A stretch of 64,000 nucleotides of DNA. It comes from Microbacterium marinilacus (GTDB lineage: Bacteria > Actinomycetota > Actinomycetes > Actinomycetales > Microbacteriaceae). Positions within the stretch are counted from its first letter, which is position 1. Every line of letters begins with the position of its first letter. The stretch spans positions 1 to 64,000 of the forward strand of contig NZ_JAIJZW010000005.1 in assembly GCF_019753765.1 (NCBI RefSeq). Direction: 5' to 3'. Shown in pieces: positions 53,485 to 60,951 of the stretch. Below the pieces are notes generated by a model. It worked only from the letters and a program-made list of their open reading frames with translations, did not search any database and had not been told where the DNA came from. The position numbers and the translations under genes were made by a program.

Positions 53485-54315
53485 ATGAACCCCACACCAT
53501 CGGGCCCAGATACCGGCCCGGATTTCACGAGCAGCGAGGGCCTGCGCGCGCTGCTGCGGGAACTGAACGAGCACGACGCGTGGGCGACCAGCCCAGTCGC
53601 GGCGGAGCTGATGGCCTACGCCACCCGCAAGTACGAGCCGATCGCAAAGGCCTGGCATCGCAGCCCGGAGGACGCCGCGTACGAGGCGTTCATCGCGATG
53701 CGCAAGCGCACCACCGTGAAAGCGGATGACCCGTGGGCGGTGATCACCCGCGCGGTCGCGCTCGGGATCGCCGCGGAAGTCCACGCCGACCGGAACATGA
53801 CCAGCCAGGACAAGGCCCGCCGCCCCGAGAGGCGCCCCGATGAGGAACCGGTGCGTGCCGGGCACTACGAGGAGTTCTTCTACGACATCCACCCCCACAA
53901 CGAGCCCGCCGCGGATGCGGCGGAGGGGGATCATTCGGTGGACCGGGTGATCCGCGCGACCTGCGTGTTCCTCGTCCTCACCGACTGGCCCGCCCGTCCC
54001 GTCGAGCAGGCCGTGGACTACATCGCCCACCGCGTCACCGACCTGTCCTCCGGCGACTCCGCCGTGGACGTCGTCTCCCGCGACCTGCACATCGCCCTCC
54101 GTCTCGGCTACACCCCTGAAGCGTGGGCGGCGCTCGTGCGGCTGGTCGTCGGCACGAAGACCGGCCGCCGCCGCACCGGCCACTACGGACTGTTCGCCCG
54201 CGTGCTCCTCGGCGACGACGTCGCCGACCTGCTCCGCGACGACGACCTCGTTTCAGCGTCCCGCCGGAGCGCGCACGTACCTGACAGGTCGGAGCGGAAT
54301 GGAGACGCGTCATGA
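53485..54315 (+). CDS. Hypothetical ICE protein with sigma-factor-like N-terminal region
   Basis: 276 residues. Residues about 40-80 (ATRKYEPIAKAWHRSPEDAA followed by YEAFIAMRKR...DPWAVITRAVALGI) follow the helical pattern of sigma-70 region 2: a bundle, the EDA.YEAF promoter-melting helix, a short linker, then a Trp-containing helix. The middle is acidic and Arg/Pro-rich. The C-terminal part (VDYIAHRVTDL; LGYTPEAWAALVRLVVGTKT) is helical. It could be a divergent sigma-like or anti-sigma regulator, or the resemblance may be coincidental helix composition. Its stop overlaps ParB (ATGA). Confidence 0.6.
   Translation: MNPTPSGPDTGPDFTSSEGLRALLRELNEHDAWATSPVAAELMAYATRKYEPIAKAWHRSPEDAAYEAFIAMRKRTTVKADDPWAVITRAVALGIAAEVHADRNMTSQDKARRPERRPDEEPVRAGHYEEFFYDIHPHNEPAADAAEGDHSVDRVIRATCVFLVLTDWPARPVEQAVDYIAHRVTDLSSGDSAVDVVSRDLHIALRLGYTPEAWAALVRLVVGTKTGRRRTGHYGLFARVLLGDDVADLLRDDDLVSASRRSAHVPDRSERNGDAS
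54277..54291 (+). promoter_or_regulatory. ICE upstream motif, site 4
   Basis: GTACCTGACAGGTCG: ACCT-GACA-GGT, inside the 3' end of the preceding gene and 21 bp before the ParB-like start. Confidence 0.55.
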
Positions 54316-55430
54316 GTCGTGGGCATCTGGTGATGGAGCATGCGATCGATCAGATCCGGGAAGGCCACTCCTACCGTCGCGACCTCGGGGACTTGGAGGA
54401 GCTGACGGAGTCGGTCCGCCGGTTCGGGCTGCTCTCACCGATCGTGATCACCACCGGCAACGTCCTCATCTCCGGCAACCGTCGCCTAGCCGTCATGCGC
54501 ACCCTCGGGCACCGCACCGTGCCCGTGTGGATCGTCCCCGGGGTGTCGGACAAGCTGTCGATGGTCCTGGCGATCCAGGACGAGAACACCCTCCACAAGA
54601 TGCTCGCCCCGCTCGAGCAAGCGGAGCTCTACGCCGAGCTGAAAGAGCTGTACGCGGAAGAGAACGCCCGCAAGCAGGAAGCCACCCAGTTCGGCGCGAC
54701 CACGCCGTCCGAATCGGCCAGCAATGGCGGGCCCGCACCCGGCGACTCGGGTGGGGGTGACGGTGGTGTCGATTCGACACCACCGCAGCCGAAGGGTGAG
54801 GGGCAGAAGACGCGGGTGCAGGCGGCGAGGGCCGTGACAGGCCGTGACTCGCACGGGATGCTCGACCAGGTCGTCGAGCTGAAGCAGATCGCCGCGTCCG
54901 AGGCGGAGCATCCGGAGGTGCGGCAGGCGGCCGCCGAGGCGCTGCTGGAGCTGAACGCGGACGGGAAGGTCAATGGCCGGTTCCTGCGCGTGAAGCTGCT
55001 GCAGGCGGTCCACACGCTGCGTCGGTGGGCGACGCACCCGGACGAGCCCGACCCCGTCCGCGCGGCGGCGGCGTCCGAGCTCGCGCTGGTGGAGACGCAG
55101 GAGCATCCGAAGGACGCGTTGAAGGAAGCCACCCGCGCGATCGGCCGGCTCACCCAGCTGCGCGCCGACGCCGCCGCCGCTGCGGGACCGGCCGGGTGGA
55201 AGGATGCGGATCCGCTGCTGCGCCAGAAGCACGCGATCCGCAAGCTCGTCGACCTGCTGCGCCGTGAGCACGGCTGGTGGGACCGTTACGACCCCGCCGA
55301 CTTCGGGAAGTACGCCGACGAGGAGCAGTGGGAGCTCGTCGAGACCTTCATCACGGAGGCCGCGGGCTTCCTCGACCATGCCCGCGCCGCACGCGAGGAC
55401 AGAGAGAAGGCGTCTGATGCCGACGTATGA
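54312..55430 (+). CDS. ParB/Srx-fold nuclease-domain protein
   Basis: 372 residues. The ParB N-terminal domain covers residues about 10-105: DQIREGHSYRRDLGDLEELT, then SVRRFGLLSPIVIT and LISGNRRLAVMRTLGHRTVPVW, the CTP/DNA-binding core of ParB/Noc proteins. A low-complexity Gly/Ser/Pro linker lies near 145-165, followed by repeated acidic helices (ALLELNAD, ASELALVETQEHPKDAL) resembling HEAT-like repeats. No ParA gene is adjacent, so it may regulate transcription or stabilise the excised element by itself. Confidence 0.9.
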   Translation: MSRGHLVMEHAIDQIREGHSYRRDLGDLEELTESVRRFGLLSPIVITTGNVLISGNRRLAVMRTLGHRTVPVWIVPGVSDKLSMVLAIQDENTLHKMLAPLEQAELYAELKELYAEENARKQEATQFGATTPSESASNGGPAPGDSGGGDGGVDSTPPQPKGEGQKTRVQAARAVTGRDSHGMLDQVVELKQIAASEAEHPEVRQAAAEALLELNADGKVNGRFLRVKLLQAVHTLRRWATHPDEPDPVRAAAASELALVETQEHPKDALKEATRAIGRLTQLRADAAAAAGPAGWKDADPLLRQKHAIRKLVDLLRREHGWWDRYDPADFGKYADEEQWELVETFITEAAGFLDHARAAREDREKASDADV

Positions 55431-55905
55431 GAACCCGCAGCAGGATTCGGACGAACTCGAGGAGGCCGCCCGCGCTCTGGCGTATGCGACCCGCGTCATC
55501 GACGTCCCCGACAGCACCTATCACGTCCTCGGCTCCGTGCACCTGACGCTGTCACGGATCCAGCAGAGCCTGTCGCAGCTCGCGACCTGGCATCAGCAGC
55601 ACAGTGGTTTCGCGGCGACCGACGACGGGGACCGCGAAGCGGGGAATGACAGTGCCCAGAGGGCGGCGGGCTGGTTGCTGATGGCGGCAGCCGGCGCCGG
55701 GCAGATCGCCGACCTGGTCATGGCGGCGCAGGCCGAGAACGGGACCATCGCGTGGCAGCAGGCCGCGGACCCCATCGGCATGATCGCGCAGCGAGAAGCC
55801 GCGCTGACGCCGGAGCAGGCTCCCAGCGAGGAAGGCCCTGGCAGCGGGGCGGCATGTCGAGGTGAGCGAGGGACCTGCGTGAGGGGTGGCGCACCTATCG
55901 GGTGA
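55417..55905 (+). CDS. Hypothetical small helical ICE protein
   Basis: 162 residues overlapping the ParB end by 14 bp. Long amphipathic helices: DELEEAARALAYATRVIDVP, HLTLSRIQQSLSQLATWHQQ, WLLMAAAGAGQIADLVMAAQ. It resembles small helical conjugation-region proteins. The C-terminus is Cys/Gly-rich and reads through motif site 5. Not recognised; likely soluble. Confidence 0.7.
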   Translation: MPTYENPQQDSDELEEAARALAYATRVIDVPDSTYHVLGSVHLTLSRIQQSLSQLATWHQQHSGFAATDDGDREAGNDSAQRAAGWLLMAAAGAGQIADLVMAAQAENGTIAWQQAADPIGMIAQREAALTPEQAPSEEGPGSGAACRGERGTCVRGGAPIG

Positions 55906-55907
55906 CC
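55891..55907 (+). promoter_or_regulatory. ICE upstream motif, site 5
   Basis: GCACCTATCGGGTGACC: ACCT-N4-GGTGACC, a full match overlapping the end of the preceding gene and 38 bp before the next start. Confidence 0.65.
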
Positions 55908-55944
55908 AGCGCCCCTTACGTCGTTCCCGGGAAGGAACCCCGTC

Positions 55945-56634
55945 ATGTCGTCACCTCTCGCCGATGACCGCCTGCGCCGCCGGCGTCGACTGATCATCAC
56001 CCTCACCGCGACCGCCCTGGTCGTCCTCACCCTCGCCGGCATCGGCATCTACGGCCTCGTCGCCCGCCCCGACCAGACCCCAGCACCGACGTTCACGAGT
56101 ACCGTGCCCGCGCCTCCCGTGCCGAGCTCGATCGGCCAGCCCACCGTCGAGGCGCTCGCGGGGCTGCCCGAGACGGATGACCCGGAGGAGTATGCGGAGG
56201 CGGTCGCGCATGCCCTCTTCGACTGGGACACCTTCACCCTCTACACCCCGGCCGACCACCGCGGCGTGCTCATCGACGACGCCGATCCATCCAGCACCGA
56301 GACACCCGGCCTGGTCACCGACCTCGACGGGTACTTCCCCACGAGCGAGACCTGGCGAGACCTCGCCGAGTACCGCACCCGGCAGTCCCTTGTGATCGAT
56401 CGGGTCTTCGTGCCGGAGCAGTGGGACGAGGCGGTCGCGGCGGCGAACGGTCAGATCGCAGACGGCACGATCGCGTACACGATCGAGGGCACCCGGAACC
56501 GGGAAGGCGTCTGGTACGACGACCCCGTCGAAAGCCGCCACGAGGTCGCGTTCACCGTGTTCGTTGCGTGCGAGCCCGTGTTCGACCGGTGTCATCTGCT
56601 GCGCCTGTCCCAGCTCGACAACCCCCTCCGCTGA
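55945..56634 (+). CDS. Membrane-anchored conjugation protein (VirB8/TcpC-like layout)
   Basis: 229 residues. Cytoplasmic RRRRR stretch, one membrane helix (LIITLTATALVVLTLAGIGI, residues about 17-38), a Pro-rich stalk and an extracytoplasmic alpha/beta domain of about 150 residues (AYTIEGTRNREGVWYDDPVE) ending with a Cys pair (CEPVFDRC). This is the topology of VirB8/TcpC-type channel scaffolds in actinobacterial ICEs; sequence identity is not evident. The stop lies 13 bp before the M23 protein start, so they are co-transcribed. Confidence 0.7.
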   Translation: MSSPLADDRLRRRRRLIITLTATALVVLTLAGIGIYGLVARPDQTPAPTFTSTVPAPPVPSSIGQPTVEALAGLPETDDPEEYAEAVAHALFDWDTFTLYTPADHRGVLIDDADPSSTETPGLVTDLDGYFPTSETWRDLAEYRTRQSLVIDRVFVPEQWDEAVAAANGQIADGTIAYTIEGTRNREGVWYDDPVESRHEVAFTVFVACEPVFDRCHLLRLSQLDNPLR

Positions 56635-56647
56635 GAAGGGCGCTGAC

Positions 56648-57811
56648 GTGAAGAAGTTCCTCGCACTGGGGATCGTCGGGGTCTTGCTCGCCCCGATGTT
56701 GGGTCTGCTCACCGTCGGCGTGGTCATGAACCCCGCGGTGACGAGTCAGGCGGCGTGTGTCGTGTCGGATGTGCATGTCGGGCCGGTGCCGGACGAGCTC
56801 GAGGTCACCACCGCCGGCGGCGACACGTTCACGCTGAACCACACGCAGCTCACCCACGCCGCCACCATCATCACCACGGGAGCGGCAACACCCGGGGTGG
56901 GGCGGGACGGGATCCTCATCGCGCTGATGGCGGCGCTGACGGAGTCGACACTGCGGCATCTGGCGAACGCCGGCACCTACCCGGAGTCCGACGACTACCC
57001 CAACGATGGCAACGGCTCCGACCACGACAGCCTCGGACTGTTCCAGATGCGCCCGCAGTCAGGGTGGGGCACCGTCGAGGAGCTGATGGACGCCACCTAT
57101 CAAGCTGAGGCGTTCTACGGCGGCCCCGACGGCCCGAACCGGGGTTCCCCCCGGGGCCTGCTCGATATTCCCGGGTGGGAACAACTGGGTAAGGGCGAGG
57201 CCGCGCAGTCCGTCGAGGTCTCCGCGCACCCGGACCGGTACGACAACTACGAGCCCGTCGCCCGAACGATCCTCGATGCCCTCACCACCAGCGCCGGAAC
57301 CGGCGGCGGTAACGACGAGCGCGGTATCCCCGAGACCAGCGGCCTGGTCTTCCCTCTCCCCACCGGCACGTACGTCAAGACCTCCTCCTTCGGTCCGCGT
57401 ATCCATCCGATCACCGGTGGATCCCGTCTGCACGCCGGCACCGACTGGGCAGCCCCCAACGGCACGGAGATCTTCTCCCTCGCCGACGGAGTCGTCACCT
57501 ACGCCGGCATGGTCGGCGGCACGTCGGGGCAGATCACGATCGAGCACACCATCGACGGGCAACCCGTCGCGACCAAGTACATCCACATGTGGGCCCACGG
57601 CATCCACGTGAAGGCCGGCGACCGGGTGATCGCCGGGCAGCACATCGGCGACGTCGGCAGCAGCGGACAATCCACCGGCCCCCACCTGCACTTCCAAGTC
57701 CACCCAGGCGGCGCCGACCAGCCCGCGGTCGACCCCGAGCCCTGGCTCGCCGAACACGACGTCGACGGCGTCGACACGCCCACCGGTGGCGGACCGTCCT
57801 GCGCCGCCTAA
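56648..57811 (+). CDS. Cell-wall hydrolase: lytic-transglycosylase-like plus M23 peptidase
   Basis: 387 residues from GTG 56648 (after AGAAGGG). Signal-anchor at residues 1-30 (FLALGIVGVLLAPMLGLLTV). Residues about 80-190 look like a lysozyme/SLT fold (LMAALTESTLRHLANAG; DSLGLFQMRPQSGWGT with the catalytic Glu in LTEST). Residues 245-365 are an M23 LytM-type peptidase (HAGTDWAAPNGTEIFSLADG; GPHLHFQV), where H, D and HxH are the zinc ligands. It opens peptidoglycan for the mating channel, the role of VirB1/TcpG proteins. Fully coupled to the preceding scaffold gene. Confidence 0.9.
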   Translation: MKKFLALGIVGVLLAPMLGLLTVGVVMNPAVTSQAACVVSDVHVGPVPDELEVTTAGGDTFTLNHTQLTHAATIITTGAATPGVGRDGILIALMAALTESTLRHLANAGTYPESDDYPNDGNGSDHDSLGLFQMRPQSGWGTVEELMDATYQAEAFYGGPDGPNRGSPRGLLDIPGWEQLGKGEAAQSVEVSAHPDRYDNYEPVARTILDALTTSAGTGGGNDERGIPETSGLVFPLPTGTYVKTSSFGPRIHPITGGSRLHAGTDWAAPNGTEIFSLADGVVTYAGMVGGTSGQITIEHTIDGQPVATKYIHMWAHGIHVKAGDRVIAGQHIGDVGSSGQSTGPHLHFQVHPGGADQPAVDPEPWLAEHDVDGVDTPTGGGPSCAA

Positions 57812-57839
57812 CCCCACTCAATGCAGGCGTGCGAGCGGC

Positions 57840-57856
57840 GCACCTGAGAGGTGCCC
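57840..57856 (+). promoter_or_regulatory. ICE upstream motif, site 6
   Basis: GCACCTGAGAGGTGCCC: ACCT-GAGA-GGTGCCC, 32 bp before the first VirB2-like gene. Confidence 0.65.
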
Positions 57857-57887
57857 GCCCGCCTTTCACGTGTCAGGAGCCCCGCTC

Positions 57888-58184
57888 ATGCATCGCCTCA
57901 CGACGCTCATCCTCGCCGAGAACGTCTACCCGGATCTCAGCGGAGTCGGTGGCAAGGACACACTGATTTCAATCGTCGGCGCCCTGTTGACGTTCGTGCT
58001 GGTCGTCGCGGTGCTGATGCTCATCGTCTCCGCGATCGTCTGGGCCATCGCCTCTGCCCACGCCAACCCCCAGGTCGCGGCCCGTGGCAAGACCGGCGTG
58101 TTCGTCGCGCTGGGAGCAGCCGCGCTTGCCGGTGCGGGCGTGACGTGGATGAACTTCCTGCTGGGCCTGGGAGACACTCTCTGA
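57888..58184 (+). CDS. VirB2/TrbC-like small membrane protein (DUF6112 type), copy 1
   Basis: 98 residues from ATG 57888 with CAGGAGC upstream. Two membrane helices: LISIVGALLTFVLVVAVLML and VALGAAALAGAGVTWMNFLL, separated by ASAHANPQVAARGKTGVFVA. The two-helix, short basic loop layout is that of TrbC/VirB2 pilin subunits. A second copy lies 700 bp downstream, so the mating pore may contain two related subunits. Confidence 0.85.
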   Translation: MHRLTTLILAENVYPDLSGVGGKDTLISIVGALLTFVLVVAVLMLIVSAIVWAIASAHANPQVAARGKTGVFVALGAAALAGAGVTWMNFLLGLGDTL

Positions 58185-58233
58185 CATCGGGTCACGTGCG
58201 TCGCTGCGCGCGGGTGAAAGCTCAGGCCCACAG

Positions 58234-58584
58234 TCAGGGAACGGTCCCGGTGGGCGCTGTGATCCGCTTGAGCAGCTGCCCGAGGGCCACGTGTACGCGG
58301 GCCGCGCTTTCGGCGGTGACTTCGACATGTTGGCGGTCGTTTGCGATCACCACCCAGGTCTCCCTCGCATCCACGTCCCGGTACGCGACGATGTTGAGCT
58401 CATCGGCTTCCACCTCATCGGGGGCTGTGTCTGCCCCGGGGATGCGTTGACGGTGCTGGATCACCGCGGCGATCTCGTACTCGCTGTGATGGCGCTGGTC
58501 TTCGAGGAGCCGTTGCTCGTCGTGCTGGCCGTCACACCATGCCGGGCAGTGTTCGGTGAGCCGTTCAGGATGTTCGTTGGACAC
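58234..58584 (-). CDS. DUF6907 protein
   Basis: 116 residues. The family motif CPAWCDGQHD lies near residue 13, followed by a beta-rich domain (YEIAAVIQHR; ELNIVAYRDVDARETWVVIA). DUF6907 proteins are small actinobacterial proteins of unknown role. It is encoded on the minus strand between the two VirB2-like genes, an unusual interruption of an otherwise one-directional region. Confidence 0.8.
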   Translation of the reverse strand: MSNEHPERLTEHCPAWCDGQHDEQRLLEDQRHHSEYEIAAVIQHRQRIPGADTAPDEVEADELNIVAYRDVDARETWVVIANDRQHVEVTAESAARVHVALGQLLKRITAPTGTVP

Positions 58585-58853
58585 GTTGTCTCCTTATCTC
58601 CCGGACGCACGATGTCTCCGGGAGAACACAACACAGCCCGGAGTCCGGCGATGAAGCTAGCAGCTTCGCAACCGGCGAACACATGTACTGCCACCGCCGA
58701 GCAGATCGAGCAACGCCTCACCGACGGAACTGTTCGAAGCAGCCGACCGGGAGACCTGGTCACCCGCCTGGCCGGCGCCCGGCGCGACCGCGGCCGCGGC
58801 CGCTAACCCCCGCAGACCGCCCGACCCCGCCAAAGTGCGTGGGGATCGCGCGT

Positions 58854-58870
58854 CGCACCTGTCCAGGTGA
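58854..58870 (+). promoter_or_regulatory. ICE upstream motif, site 7
   Basis: GCACCTGTCCAGGTGACC, with one extra base in the spacer, gives a perfect ACCTG/CAGGT palindrome. It is 44 bp before the second VirB2-like gene. Confidence 0.6.
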
Positions 58871-58913
58871 CCGCTTCCCGTCCCGGGGAGGGGTCGCCTG
58901 TGAAGGAGCCGCC

Positions 58914-59255
58914 ATGTCTGCCGTCCTCGACATCCTCACCACCACCTTGACCGTCGCCGCCGCGAGCGGGCTCGTCTCCGCGGAGATCGACGTCACCCCG
59001 AACGACTCGGGCCTGCCCGGGATCGCGGCACTCCGCACCATCGTCGGCGCCGTGATGACGATCGGCCTCATCCTCAGTGTCTTGGCGCTGATCGTCAGCG
59101 CAATCGTGTGGGGGTTCGGCGCGAACTCCTCCAACCCGCACCTCGCCTCCCGCGGCAAGATCGGCGTACTCGTCTCCTGCGCTGCGGCGATCATCACCGG
59201 CGCGTCCGTGACGCTGATCACCTTCTTCTGGAACGTCGGCCAGACCGTCTCCTGA
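58914..59255 (+). CDS. VirB2/TrbC-like small membrane protein (DUF6112 type), copy 2
   Basis: 113 residues from ATG 58914 with GAAGGAG upstream. Helices LRTIVGAVMTIGLILSVLAL and LVSCAAAIITGASVTLITFF around ANSSNPHLASRGKIGV, the same loop pattern as copy 1 (NPxxASRGK). The N-terminus is longer and may carry a cleavable signal (ILTTTLTVAAASGLVSA). The paralogy suggests duplication and specialisation within the channel. Confidence 0.85.
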   Translation: MSAVLDILTTTLTVAAASGLVSAEIDVTPNDSGLPGIAALRTIVGAVMTIGLILSVLALIVSAIVWGFGANSSNPHLASRGKIGVLVSCAAAIITGASVTLITFFWNVGQTVS

Positions 59256-59288
59256 CCACCACCGCGACCTCGGGAAGGGAGGGGTGAC

Positions 59289-60809
59289 GTGGCTGGCATC
59301 TGTGACGTCCCCATCATCAGCAACGTCTGCGACACCGTCGGCGAAGGCGCAGCCACCCTCATCAGCGCCCCGTTCGACTGGCTCGCCCAGGCCATCGGCC
59401 ATGCCGCATCCTGGCTGTTCCAGGGCGTATGGTGGCTGTTCGACACGACAACGCTCGTCGACCTGACCGACGCGGGCTACATCGGCGTGTACAACGTGAT
59501 CTTCGGGATCGGCATCTTCCTCATGCTGATCTTCTTCTGCCTCCAGCTCATCACGGGTCTCATCCATCGCGACCCCGGTTCGCTCTCCCGTGCCGGGATC
59601 GGGCTCGCCAAGAGCGTGCTCGGGTGCTTTCTGGTGATCACGCTGACCGCGACGCTCCTTGAGGTCGTCGACCAGCTCACCATCGGGGTGATCCAGGCGA
59701 CCGGGACCACGCTGGAGGAGATGGGCGGGAAGATCGGCGTCCTCATCGCCGGGCTCACCGCCATTAACCTGACCGCACCCGGGGCGGGGGCGATCATCAC
59801 GATCTTCCTCAGCTTCCTCGCGATCTGCGCGGCGGCGATTGTGTGGTTCAGCCTGCTGATCCGCAAAGCGTTGATCCTCGTCGCGGTCGTGATGGCGCCG
59901 ATCGCCCTGGCCGGCGGGTCGTGGGATGCGACCCGGGGCTGGTTCGGGAAGTGGGCGTCGTTCGTGCTCGCCCTGATCTTCTCGAAGCTGGTGATCGTGG
60001 TCGTGTTCCTCGTCGCGATCAACCAGGTCAACGCCCCGATCGACCTCGACCTGGCCTCGATCGCCGACCCGGTCGCGGGCATCGTGCTGATGTTCGTCGC
60101 CGCGTTTGCGCCGTACATGGTCTACAAGTTCATCAGCTTCGTCGGCTTCGACCTGCACCAGGTCATGTCCGCCGAGCAGGAAGCCAAACAGTCCATGAAC
60201 CGACCCATGCCCCTGCCGACCAAACCCGACGGGGACGGCCCGAAGAAGGTCCTCGACGGGTCCGGCGACGGCAATCCGCCGGGCGGGAACAACGGCGGCG
60301 GAGGCGGTGACACACCCCCGCCACCATCTCAGCCGGGCGGTCCAGCACCCGCATCCGCCGGCGCCGGCGGTACGGGCGCGAGTGGCACCGCGGCGGCGGG
60401 CAGCGGAGGCGCGGCCGGTGCGGCAGGTGGTGGTGCGGCCGCGGGTGGTGCCGGGGCTGCCGGTGCGGGAGCTGCGGCCGGGCCGGTCGGGCTCGCGGTG
60501 GTCGGCGGCGCGACGGTCGTCAAGGGTGCTGCGGAGGCGGGACCGAAGGCCGGGAACGCGATCGGACAGGCCGCAGAAGGCCACGCCGACGCCGCCTCCG
60601 ACGGCCAGGCACCGCCACCGAACACTCCCGGGAACCAGCCTGCTCGGCCGACACCGCCGAGCAGTCCACCGCCAGCCGACGCCGCACAGGCACCGTCGCC
60701 GGCGTCGACGCCGCCGTCGTCTCCGCCTCCACCGTCGTCTCCGAAGCCGCCCCCGCGGGGTGATGGCGGGGCGCCGAAGCCCCCGCTGCCTCCGGAACCG
60801 AAGCCATAG
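59289..60809 (+). CDS. VirB6/TrbL-like channel protein
   Basis: 506 residues from GTG 59289 with GGAAGGAGG upstream. Six or seven membrane helices in residues about 75-280 (YIGVYNVIFGIGIFLMLIFF; GLAKSVLGCFLVITLTATLL; TIFLSFLAICAAAIVWFSLL; ASFVLALIFSKLVIVVVFLV), the VirB6 inner-membrane channel pattern. The last 200 residues are Gly/Ala/Pro-rich low-complexity repeats with a positive end, possibly cytoplasmic. It lies 33 bp after the VirB2-like gene on the same transcript. Confidence 0.88.
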   Translation: MAGICDVPIISNVCDTVGEGAATLISAPFDWLAQAIGHAASWLFQGVWWLFDTTTLVDLTDAGYIGVYNVIFGIGIFLMLIFFCLQLITGLIHRDPGSLSRAGIGLAKSVLGCFLVITLTATLLEVVDQLTIGVIQATGTTLEEMGGKIGVLIAGLTAINLTAPGAGAIITIFLSFLAICAAAIVWFSLLIRKALILVAVVMAPIALAGGSWDATRGWFGKWASFVLALIFSKLVIVVVFLVAINQVNAPIDLDLASIADPVAGIVLMFVAAFAPYMVYKFISFVGFDLHQVMSAEQEAKQSMNRPMPLPTKPDGDGPKKVLDGSGDGNPPGGNNGGGGGDTPPPPSQPGGPAPASAGAGGTGASGTAAAGSGGAAGAAGGGAAAGGAGAAGAGAAAGPVGLAVVGGATVVKGAAEAGPKAGNAIGQAAEGHADAASDGQAPPPNTPGNQPARPTPPSSPPPADAAQAPSPASTPPSSPPPPSSPKPPPRGDGGAPKPPLPPEPKP

Positions 60810-60906
60810 GGCTGCAGCACGTCAGCAGAAGGGAGGTGATGACAGTCCCGTCGGTGTGGGCGGCAGCACGATCGCGTGCTGCCGCCCACGGCCATTCCCG
60901 GGGCGC

Positions 60907-60923
60907 GTACCTGACTGGCGACC
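60907..60923 (+). promoter_or_regulatory. ICE upstream motif, site 8
   Basis: GTACCTGACTGGCGACC: one mismatch (GGCG for GGTG), 29 bp before the SCO6880-type gene. Confidence 0.6.
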
Positions 60924-60951
60924 CGTTGTCTTTGCCATTCCAGGAGCGCTC

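Noticed and set aside
51574..54183. Minus-strand open frame of about 870 codons
   Set aside because: It opposes SpdB2-like and hypothetical genes on the plus strand, has no family resemblance and no start context; composition shadow.
58651..58806. Short plus-strand frame (about 52 codons) before motif site 7
   Set aside because: No ribosome-binding site and no family resemblance; it may be real but cannot be supported.
58803..60584. Minus-strand open frame of about 590 codons over the VirB2/VirB6 genes
   Set aside because: Asp/Glu/Arg-rich repetitive sequence mirroring hydrophobic membrane helices on the opposite strand.
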